From: a bacterium
GTDB taxonomy: Bacteria > Planctomycetota > Phycisphaerae > Phycisphaerales > SM1A02
Assembly: GCA_029977865.1 (NCBI GenBank)
Contig: JAPOKA010000031.1
Coordinates: 1 to 32,128, forward strand
DNA: 32,128 nt
Direction of reading: 5' to 3'
Position 1 is the stretch's first letter; the number at the start of each line of letters is the position of its first letter. Of the stretch, positions 5,816-12,753 are shown piece after piece. The position numbers and the translations under genes were made by a program. The notes beneath the pieces were generated by a model. That model saw only the letters and a list, made by a program, of their open reading frames with translations. It did no database searches and was not told the DNA's origin.

Positions 5816-8661
5816 ACGCGGCGGCGCCGGACGGAGCGGCACCGATCTCCGTCGCCAGCTTCCTTGAACTCGACCCAACCGAGCGTGATCTCCATCTGGC
5901 CCGGTGCGAGAGCGCCGAGGCGGAGTTGCTTCGTCTCGGCGACGATGCCGAACGGTCGGCCGCGAGCGATCCGGCAGCCGCGGCGGCTTGGCTCGCGGGA
6001 CTGAGGGCGATCTGCGGGTCCGTTCATCCCGCCGCGCGAGCGCGGGCGGCTCGCGGAGAGGTGTTGGCGCTGGCGTATCTCGGGCGACTCGACGAGGCGA
6101 TTGCGCTTGCGGCCGCGGCTCGGATCGAGGCGGCGGAGGGCGGCGCGACCGTCGAGGCGGCGCGGCTGCGGCTTGCCGCCATGCAGCCGCTGCTCAAGCG
6201 AGGCAGGATCGACGAGGCAATCGGGGAGGGCGAGTCGGCGGCGGCGGAACTTCGTGCCGTCGACGAGGCAACCATCGCAGCCCGAGCCGAGATCAACCTC
6301 GGAAACGTCTACAAGGCGACGGGCCGGCCCGCGCAGGCCCTGGTCCACCTCGATCGGGCGCTCGAAGCGCTCGGGCAAGAGGCGGCGCTGGCGGCGGCCA
6401 TCGAGAACACTCGCGGCGAAGCCCTGCTGCAGATGGATCGCTTCGACGAGGCCCGCGCCGCCTTCGTCCGCGCGATCGAGCACTTCACCGCGCAGGCGCA
6501 GGGGTTCGCGTGGGCGATCGCCGAGGGCAACCTGGCCGATCTTGCCGCGCGATCCGGGCAGCTGGCCGAGTCGTTCGAGCGCTTCGCCTCTGCGCGAGCC
6601 CGGCTTCCGGCCAGCGCCGTCGGCCATGCGGCGCGGCTCTTGCTCGAGGAAGGCGAGGTCTTTCAGGCGAGCGGACTCCTGGAAGTCGCGCTCGATCGCC
6701 TGCTCGAGGCCGATCGCGCTCTCGACAACCTCGGCTTGGTCTTCGAGGCGGAGCGAGCGGCGCTGGCGGTGGCCCGGACCCGCGTGGCGCTCGGTCGCGA
6801 CGAGGAGGCGGTCGCCGGTCTTGCCGCGCGAGCGCCGCTTGAAGCCAGGGACCCGCTCGGTCTGCTTCGAAGGCAGTCGATCGCGGCGCTGGCCGAAGCC
6901 GGCGCCGCGGCCCGTTCGCTCGGCGGCGGCTCCGCCGAAGCGACTTCCTCGGTCGAGCGGCTTGCTGCGACCATCGCAGAGGTGCCCGCCTCGCTCGATC
7001 GGGTGCTCGCCCTCGATCTGCTTGCCGCGGCCAACGAGCGCCTTGGACGACTCGATCAGGCGCTTGCGGCGGCCCGGTCGGCCTCGGAAGAGGGCGGTGC
7101 CATGGGGCTCGATGCAGTCATGGGCGAAGTCGACGCCACCCGCGCCCGCCTCGCCCGCCGATCGAGCCTCGGTCCCGAGGCCTTGGCGGCGGCGCGTCGG
7201 GCGGTCGCGGCGACCGAACGCACGCGGGCCTCGTTCGGCGCCGATCGGCTGCGAAGCGCATTTCTGGGCTCGCACCTTGCCGCCTACGAGGAACTGGTGC
7301 TGGCGCTGGTCGAGCAGGGTGGACCCGCTGCGATCGAGGAGGCCTTCGAGATCGCGGAACTTGCCCGCAGCCGAACGCTCTTGGAGCGACTGTTCGGCTC
7401 GCTTCCCCGCACCGAGGAGGCGCCTGACCCGGAGACCCAACGACTGCTCGATCGTCTCAAGGGTCTGCACGCCCGACTCGCGGCGGTGGCCCGAGACGAC
7501 GCGCGAAGCATGGTGATCGATCCGATTCGCCTCGAACTCGCCGAGGCCGATGCGGCGCTGGAGCGGCGCCTCTCCGAGCGGGCGGGACTCGGCGCGGTTC
7601 GCGGCAGCACCGCGAACGCGACCACGCCTCGGGGGTCGTGGCGTCGTCACCTCGCAGAAGGTCAGGCGATCGTCGAGTACTTCGAGGCGGCCGGTCGCCT
7701 GCTCGCCTTCGTGGCGCGGCGGGATGGCGTGGCGGTGGTCGAACTTCCCGTGGCGATCGCCGCGATCGAGGACACGGTGGGCAAGTTCCACTTCCGGATT
7801 CGCCGGCGGCTGCGCTCGCCAGGATCGAACTCGCCGGCCGACGACGTCTCCTCGTTGCTGGGACGACTCGGCGGCTGGCTGTGGCAGCCGGTGCTTCCCT
7901 CGCTCGCGGGTTGCACCAGCCTGCTGGTCGCGCCTCACGGATGCATGCACTCGGTGCCCCTCGCTGCCGTCATCGCAGCGTGCGGCGACGACGCGCCGGT
8001 GCTTGCGACCGTGCCCACCGCGGCAGCCTGGGCGCGATTGGCCTCCGGTAGCGCGACGCGGCAGGAAGACGGCGCGATGCTCCTCGTCGGAGTCGCCGAC
8101 ACCGCGGCTCCGAGAATCAACGAAGAGATCGATCGAGTCGAGGCAGCGGTGGCGGGAATGCGCCCCGTCCGCACGCTGCGGGGTTCCGACGCGACTGCGG
8201 CCGCGGTGCTCGAGCAACTCGAGGATCCCTCGGTGACCGTGGCCCACCTGGCTTGCCACGGCCAGTTCCTGCCCGAAGCGCCGCAGGCGAGCGGGATTCG
8301 GGCGGCGGACCGCTGGATCTCGGTCCGGGAATTGACCGCATTGTCGCGGACCCCGGAGACCGTGATTCTCAGTGGATGCGACACCGGATCGGTCGCGGTC
8401 AGCCCGGGAGAAGAGACCCTGGGGCTGCCGCGGGCCTTCCTCGCAGGGGGCACCCGGCGGCTGATCGGGAGCCTGTGGTCGGTGGGAGATCGAGACACTT
8501 GCGAACTGATGGTGGAATTCCATCGTCGCTGGAGTAGGGTCGGGGTGCCGGATCGGCCGAGTGTGGCGGCTGCGCTTGCCCAAGCGCGGCTCGAGCGGTC
8601 GCGGCACGAGCCACACCCGGCCCACTGGGCTTCATTTGTGGCCGTGGGAGATGCGTTGTGA
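5812..8661 (+). CDS. TPR-CHAT caspase-like cysteine protease
   Basis: A 949-aa protein starting at the GTG of a GTGA overlap with the preceding stop. Residues about 60-450 are tandem helical hairpins of TPR type; INLGNVYKATGRPAQALVHLDRAL is cut-and-dried TPR sequence, and similar units stand on both sides. A charged helical linker with ARSRTLLERLF follows near residue 510. From about 610 to the end is a CHAT domain of the caspase/separase clan, with the catalytic His in LACHG (H816) and Cys in LSGCDTG (C856), then GLPRAFLAGGTRRLIGSLWSV as is typical. No signal peptide is present, so it should be cytoplasmic. CHAT proteases are activated by partner binding through the TPR part, for example in the type III-E CRISPR Craspase. 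Here the likely partners are the 215-aa protein and the sigma factor. Its stop overlaps the subtilase GTG. Confidence 0.93.
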   Translation: MNAAAPDGAAPISVASFLELDPTERDLHLARCESAEAELLRLGDDAERSAASDPAAAAAWLAGLRAICGSVHPAARARAARGEVLALAYLGRLDEAIALAAAARIEAAEGGATVEAARLRLAAMQPLLKRGRIDEAIGEGESAAAELRAVDEATIAARAEINLGNVYKATGRPAQALVHLDRALEALGQEAALAAAIENTRGEALLQMDRFDEARAAFVRAIEHFTAQAQGFAWAIAEGNLADLAARSGQLAESFERFASARARLPASAVGHAARLLLEEGEVFQASGLLEVALDRLLEADRALDNLGLVFEAERAALAVARTRVALGRDEEAVAGLAARAPLEARDPLGLLRRQSIAALAEAGAAARSLGGGSAEATSSVERLAATIAEVPASLDRVLALDLLAAANERLGRLDQALAAARSASEEGGAMGLDAVMGEVDATRARLARRSSLGPEALAAARRAVAATERTRASFGADRLRSAFLGSHLAAYEELVLALVEQGGPAAIEEAFEIAELARSRTLLERLFGSLPRTEEAPDPETQRLLDRLKGLHARLAAVARDDARSMVIDPIRLELAEADAALERRLSERAGLGAVRGSTANATTPRGSWRRHLAEGQAIVEYFEAAGRLLAFVARRDGVAVVELPVAIAAIEDTVGKFHFRIRRRLRSPGSNSPADDVSSLLGRLGGWLWQPVLPSLAGCTSLLVAPHGCMHSVPLAAVIAACGDDAPVLATVPTAAAWARLASGSATRQEDGAMLLVGVADTAAPRINEEIDRVEAAVAGMRPVRTLRGSDATAAAVLEQLEDPSVTVAHLACHGQFLPEAPQASGIRAADRWISVRELTALSRTPETVILSGCDTGSVAVSPGEETLGLPRAFLAGGTRRLIGSLWSVGDRDTCELMVEFHRRWSRVGVPDRPSVAAALAQARLERSRHEPHPAHWASFVAVGDAL

Positions 8662-10166
8662 AGATTCGCAGTCGAAACCTCCATCCCCGACGGGGCCGAT
8701 CCGGTCGACTGCCGGCCGCGCTCGTGGCAGCCGCGACGGCCTCGGCCGCCTTCGGCGGCGATGGGCTCGACCCGCTCATCCCCGATCAGGTCATCCTCAA
8801 GCTTGCCGAGGATGCGTCGCTCGAGGCGGTGGTGCAGGAACTCGCGCCGGTCGCGCCGGGAATCCACGCCGCCGACGAGATCCCCGGGCGGAGGATCCAC
8901 CAGCTCCGCTTCGAGTTGCAGGACGGGGCGCCGCCGGATGGCCTTGAACCGGCCCTCGCCGGAATGGTCGCCGCGGGCACCCTGATCTGGAGCGAGTTCG
9001 GCTACCAGGCCCAGACCGGCGAAGGCCGCACCGACTCGCTGTGGGTGACGGGGCTCGACCTTGGCGCCGACCAATATCACGGGCAGTTCGTTCGCGAACT
9101 CCTCGGTCTTCAGGCGGCGCACGCGCTCACCCGCGGAAGCGGAGTGGTGGTGGCGGTGCTCGACACCGGCCTCGACCTGACCCATCCGCTGATCGAGGGA
9201 CCGATCTCCGCCGCGGCACTCGATCTCGTGGACGGGCTTCCTTCGATCACCGATCCCACCGACGGGATCGACAACGACGCGGACGGGCTCGTCGACGAGA
9301 TGGCCGGACACGGGACCTTTGTGGCGAGCCTCGTGCATCTGGTCGCACCAGAGGCGACGCTGCTTCCGATCCGAATCCTCGACACCGAGGGCCGCACCGA
9401 CATCTTCCTGATGGCTAAGGGCATCGCCGCCGCGATCGACGGCGGCGCTCAGGTGATCAACATGAGTCTCGGCTCCACCTACAAGTCGGTGGCGGTCGAG
9501 GACCTCACCGACGAGGCCGCGCATTCCGGCGTGGTGGTGGTGGCTTCGATCGGCAACCTCGATCGCGATGCGCCCGAGGAATACCCAGCGGCGGACAACG
9601 GCGCCTTCGGCGTGGTCGCGACCGGTCCGGCGGACCTGCGCGCTCCGTTCTCCAACTACGGGGACTTCGCGGCGATCTCGGCGCCGGGCACCGTCGCCCT
9701 TGCGGGAAAGGCCGGAGTCGATCCGAATCTCTCGGTGCTCGGCGCGATTCCCGGAGGCGGCGTGGGAGGTTGGGCCGGCACAAGCTTCTCGACCGCGCTG
9801 GTCTCCGCCGCTGCAGCGCTGGTCAGAGCCGCGCACCCGGAATGGCCCAACGCAGCGGTGCCGCTCTCCGATCTCGCCGACGCGGTGATGGAGCCCCTGT
9901 TGCTGCATGCGGTTCCGATCGATGCGATCAATCCCGGCTTCGAGGGACTGCTCGGGGCTGGTCGGCTCGATGTTGCGGCTTCGATCAAGGCCTCGCCGCC
10001 GCAGAACCCGGCCGATCTTGATGGCGACGGAAGCGTCGATGGCGTCGACCTGACCATCGTGCTCGCGGCCTGGGGCCCGTGCAACAACTGTCCCGCGGAC
10101 ATCGACGGGAACGGCATGGTCGACGGTGTCGATCTCACGGAGGTGCTGGCCGGCTGGACCGGCTGA
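8658..10166 (+). CDS. Secreted subtilisin-like (S8) serine protease with dockerin-like tail
   Basis: A 502-aa protease starting at the GTG of a GTGA overlap with the CHAT gene. It has a basic then hydrophobic signal peptide (LPAALVAAATASAAFGG, cleavage near residue 35) and a propeptide-like region to about 150 that opens with PDQVILKLAEDAS. The S8 catalytic triad is clear: D169 (AVLDTGLD), H218 (GHGTFVAS) and S376 (AGTSFSTA), with the oxyanion-hole Asn in SIGN. An acidic loop, DGIDNDADGLVDE, lies just before the His. Residues 450-502 hold two dockerin-like loops (DLDGDGSVDGVDL and DIDGNGMVDGVDL), each followed by an AW or GW. The compartment differs from that of the CHAT protease, so direct cleavage would need cell lysis, an unprocessed pool, or an indirect link. 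It is the last gene of the coupled operon. Confidence 0.93.
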   Translation: MKIRSRNLHPRRGRSGRLPAALVAAATASAAFGGDGLDPLIPDQVILKLAEDASLEAVVQELAPVAPGIHAADEIPGRRIHQLRFELQDGAPPDGLEPALAGMVAAGTLIWSEFGYQAQTGEGRTDSLWVTGLDLGADQYHGQFVRELLGLQAAHALTRGSGVVVAVLDTGLDLTHPLIEGPISAAALDLVDGLPSITDPTDGIDNDADGLVDEMAGHGTFVASLVHLVAPEATLLPIRILDTEGRTDIFLMAKGIAAAIDGGAQVINMSLGSTYKSVAVEDLTDEAAHSGVVVVASIGNLDRDAPEEYPAADNGAFGVVATGPADLRAPFSNYGDFAAISAPGTVALAGKAGVDPNLSVLGAIPGGGVGGWAGTSFSTALVSAAAALVRAAHPEWPNAAVPLSDLADAVMEPLLLHAVPIDAINPGFEGLLGAGRLDVAASIKASPPQNPADLDGDGSVDGVDLTIVLAAWGPCNNCPADIDGNGMVDGVDLTEVLAGWTG

Positions 10167-10228
10167 AGCAACTCGAGTCCCACCACGGCCGCCGCCTCGC
10201 TGCCGGTACCATCCTGCGATTCCCCTTC

Positions 10229-10233
10229 AGGAG
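10229..10233 (+). promoter_or_regulatory. Ribosome binding site for the first DUF1080 gene
   Basis: AGGAG with 8 nt to the ATG at 10242. It supports this start, which yields a signal peptide. The 75-bp gap after the subtilase stop shows no clear terminator. Confidence 0.65.
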
Positions 10234-10241
10234 AAACGCCG

Positions 10242-10997
10242 ATGCTCTCGATCCTGTCCGCCGCCAGCCTCGCGTGTCTGCTCGCCTTGGTGCAGTCGCA
10301 GTCGAACCCCGCCTACAAGGTGCACGACATGAGCCGGCCGCAGCCGCCGGTGGTTTCCCCGGGGAACGCCTCGACCCAGAAGCATGCCGGGACGGCGCCC
10401 TCCGACGCGGTGGTGCTCTTCGACGGCAAGGACCTCTCCCAGTGGCGCAGCGGCGACGCCGATGCGAAGTGGAAGGTCGTCGAAGGAGAGATCGAGGTCG
10501 CGCCGGGCACCGGTTCGATCACCACCCGCCAGAACTTCGGCGACTGCCAGTTCCACATCGAGTGGATGGTGCCCAAGAGCCTCAAGCCCAACGCCCAGCA
10601 CGGCGCCAACAGCGGCGTGTTCCTGATGGACCAGTACGAGGTGCAGGTGCTGCACTCGGCCGGGAACGTCACCTACGCCGACGGCATGGCCGGATCGCTC
10701 TATGGACAGCACCCGCCGCTGGTGAACGCCTGCCGACCGCAGGGGGAGTGGAACAGCTACGACATCCTCTTCACGGCGCCCCGCTTCAACGACGACGGCA
10801 GCGTGAAGACCCCGGCCTTCTGCACGGTGATCTTCAACGGCGTTCTGGTCCAGAACCACTCCGAGATCTTCGGCCGCACCGCCCACGCGGCGCGGGCGAG
10901 CTACTCCAAGCATCCCGACGCCCTGCCGATCTCGATCCAGGACCACGGCGATGCGCTGCGGTTCCGCAACATCTGGGTGCGTCCACTCGGGAACTGA
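10242..10997 (+). CDS. Secreted DUF1080 protein (3-keto-disaccharide hydrolase domain), copy 1
   Basis: A 251-aa secreted protein with a short signal peptide (MLSILSAASLACLLALVQS). A single DUF1080 / 3keto-disac_hyd jelly-roll domain covers about residue 55 to the end: VVLFDGKDLSQW, WKVVEGEIEV, FGDCQFHIEW, GANSGVFLM, YEVQVL and the closing FRNIWVRPLG. Family members hydrolyse glycosidic bonds of 3-keto sugars or bind glycans. The aromatic and acidic residues fit that, but substrate cannot be read. It is followed after 58 bp by a close paralogue with the same domain boundaries, so this is a tandem duplication. The common leader motif KVHDMSRPQPPVV between signal peptide and domain is conserved in both copies. 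Confidence 0.9.
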   Translation: MLSILSAASLACLLALVQSQSNPAYKVHDMSRPQPPVVSPGNASTQKHAGTAPSDAVVLFDGKDLSQWRSGDADAKWKVVEGEIEVAPGTGSITTRQNFGDCQFHIEWMVPKSLKPNAQHGANSGVFLMDQYEVQVLHSAGNVTYADGMAGSLYGQHPPLVNACRPQGEWNSYDILFTAPRFNDDGSVKTPAFCTVIFNGVLVQNHSEIFGRTAHAARASYSKHPDALPISIQDHGDALRFRNIWVRPLGN

Positions 10998-11040
10998 TCG
11001 CGATCGGCCACCGAGGCTGTTCGATTCGGACTCTAGAGGC

Positions 11041-11045
11041 GGAGG
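11041..11045 (+). promoter_or_regulatory. Ribosome binding site for the second DUF1080 gene
   Basis: GGAGG with 10 nt to the ATG at 11056. It selects this start over the in-frame ATG at 10951, which lies inside the preceding gene. Confidence 0.65.
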
Positions 11046-11055
11046 CGAACTCGCC

Positions 11056-11841
11056 ATGAACCGACCACGACCGTCGAACTGCTGGAGCGTCGCCTGGCTT
11101 CCTGCGGTGTTCGTCGCCTCGGTCGCCTGCGGGCAGGAGTCGCAGTCCGACTCGAAGTACGCCGTCCACGACATGACGCGGCCGCAGCCGCCGGTGGTGG
11201 ACCCCGGGAATCCCTCGACGCAGCCGCATGCCGGGACGGCCCCTTCCGATGCGGTGGTGCTCTTCGACGGCCGGGACCTCTCCCAATGGCGGACCGAGGG
11301 CGGCGACGCCGGATGGAAGGTCGTCGATGGGGTGATCGAGACGGTGCCGCATCGCGGCGATCTCATCTCGCGGCAGTCCTTCGGCGACTGCCAGCTGCAT
11401 GTCGAGTGGATGGTGCCGAAGGGCCTCAGGCCCAAGCATCCCGCCGGCGCCAACAGCGGCGTCTACCTGATGCAGCAGTACGAGATCCAGGTTCTGCGTC
11501 GAGAGGACAAGCCGACCTACACCGACGGCATGGCGGGCGCGATCTACGGCCAGCACCCGCCGCTGGTGGCGGCCGACCTTCCCAAGGGCGAGTGGAACAC
11601 CTACGACATCCTCTTCACCGCGCCTCGCTTCAACGACGACGGCAGCGTGAAGACCCCGGCGTACTGCACGGTGATCTTCAACGGCGTGGTGGTGCAGAAC
11701 CACGCGGAGATCCGCGGCCGCACCGCGGTCGGCGACCCTCCGACCTACGAGAAGCACCCCGAGCGCATGCCGATCTCGATTCAGGATCACGGCGACGCGA
11801 TCCGGTTTCGCAACATCTGGGTGCGCCCGCTGGGCGAGTGA
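11056..11841 (+). CDS. Secreted DUF1080 protein (3-keto-disaccharide hydrolase domain), copy 2
   Basis: A 261-aa paralogue of the preceding gene. The signal peptide is different (WSVAWLPAVFVASVACGQ). A cysteine sits at its end, but the residue three before it is Ser, not Leu, so a lipoprotein is possible but not a clear call. The leader motif AVHDMTRPQPPVV and the DUF1080 domain repeat copy 1 almost residue for residue: VVLFDGRDLSQW, FGDCQLHVEW, GANSGVYLM, YEIQVL, APRFNDDGSVKTPA and FRNIWVRPLGE. Differences cluster in the loops after ISRQ/ITTRQ and in the stretch near GRTAVGDPPTYEKHP. The two copies probably act on related glycans. It ends 20 bp before the convergent methyltransferase gene. 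Confidence 0.9.
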   Translation: MNRPRPSNCWSVAWLPAVFVASVACGQESQSDSKYAVHDMTRPQPPVVDPGNPSTQPHAGTAPSDAVVLFDGRDLSQWRTEGGDAGWKVVDGVIETVPHRGDLISRQSFGDCQLHVEWMVPKGLRPKHPAGANSGVYLMQQYEIQVLRREDKPTYTDGMAGAIYGQHPPLVAADLPKGEWNTYDILFTAPRFNDDGSVKTPAYCTVIFNGVVVQNHAEIRGRTAVGDPPTYEKHPERMPISIQDHGDAIRFRNIWVRPLGE

Positions 11842-11861
11842 GCGCACGCCGCTTGCCCGTG

Positions 11862-12740
11862 TCACGCCGGGGCGTTCTTCCTCGCCAGGAGGATCAAGGT
11901 GCTGCGGAACGGCGGTGGGATCAGGGGATGCAGTTTCGCGAAGACGCGGTAGAGCACCGGAGAGAACTGCAGATAGTTCGGTTCGCTCTCGATCGGGTAG
12001 ACCACATGCTCGAGCGACCGCCGACCGCACTGTCTCCGCAGCGCGCCCGCGGTGTTGCAGCGGTAGACCGTCGGGAAGACATCCTCTCCCTTGCGGTTGC
12101 CCTGGGCCTTCGCCACCACCCGCGCATGAAGCCGGTTGGGGATGATCCGCGCCGCCATGGATGGATAGCTTCGCTTGTTGGGAGTCTTCAGGCAGATGAC
12201 GCCGCCCGGCTTCAGCACCCGGGCCACCTCGTCGAAGAACGCAGCCGGATCCGGAACGTGCTCAAGCACGGAGATGCTCACCGCAAGATCGATGCTTGCA
12301 TCGTCGATCGGCCAGCGCTCGACATTCTCGACATGGCGAAACTCGTCGATGAACGGATTGGTCGCGGCATCGGGATCGACGTCGATCCCGATCACCGTGC
12401 GGCCCGGTCCCCTCAGGTCATGGAGGCCGCGGCGGTATCGGCAGCGGTCTTCGGCCTGCTGACCTCGTCCACACCCGATGTCGAGCAGGGTCCCTTGTTC
12501 GGGCATCAGGGCGTGCACCCGACCGAGAAACGGGACCGTCCCGTCACGGCGGGTGAAGCCGCCAAATCGAGCCTCCGGATAGACACGTTCGCGAACCGAG
12601 GAAACGGTTCTCGCGGCGTTGGGTGCCGCATGGGCGGCGGGTGGGGTGTGCTGTGCCGGCTCGATGCGCCGAGGGGTGTCCGCCAATGGCGAACTTGGTG
12701 GCACCGAGGACTTCGCCTGATGTGTCCCGCCCGGTAGCAT
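11862..12740 (-). CDS. Class I SAM-dependent methyltransferase
   Basis: A 292-aa methyltransferase. After a 45-residue Pro/Ala-rich N-terminus it begins with VRERVYPEARFGGFT, which I recognise as the typical start of a family often found in surface polysaccharide clusters. Motif I is LLDIGCGRG (85-93), motif II ends GIDVD (118-122), motif post-II is around EHV (150-152), and RVLKPGG (164-170) precedes motif VI. The lines DVFPTVYRCNT and PNYLQFSPVLYRVFAKL complete the fold. The acceptor is unknown. The ATG at 12740 is the only ATG that gives the whole domain. GTG (codon 13) and TTG (codon 19) are later options, and the unconserved N-terminus suggests one of them or an unusual start. It is divergent from the cytochrome gene with only 6 bp between annotated starts. 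Confidence 0.85.
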   Translation of the reverse strand: MLPGGTHQAKSSVPPSSPLADTPRRIEPAQHTPPAAHAAPNAARTVSSVRERVYPEARFGGFTRRDGTVPFLGRVHALMPEQGTLLDIGCGRGQQAEDRCRYRRGLHDLRGPGRTVIGIDVDPDAATNPFIDEFRHVENVERWPIDDASIDLAVSISVLEHVPDPAAFFDEVARVLKPGGVICLKTPNKRSYPSMAARIIPNRLHARVVAKAQGNRKGEDVFPTVYRCNTAGALRRQCGRRSLEHVVYPIESEPNYLQFSPVLYRVFAKLHPLIPPPFRSTLILLARKNAPA

Positions 12741-12753
12741 CGAAGCATGCTAC
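12734..12753. promoter_or_regulatory. 20-bp inverted repeat spanning both divergent start codons
   Basis: GTAGCAT (12734-12740) and ATGCTAC (12747-12753) are perfect 7-bp arms separated by 6 nt. The ATG codons of the methyltransferase and cytochrome genes lie at the inner end of each arm. CAT/ATG symmetry is imposed by the two starts, but four further matched pairs on each side are not. It may be an operator, in which case the true starts lie farther inside each gene. Confidence 0.4.

Noticed and set aside
5764-8625. Long minus-strand open frame (about 950 codons) antisense to the CHAT gene
   Set aside because: It translates to Arg/Gly/His-rich sequence with no motifs. Long antisense frames are expected in GC-rich coding DNA, and the plus strand carries clear TPR and CHAT motifs.
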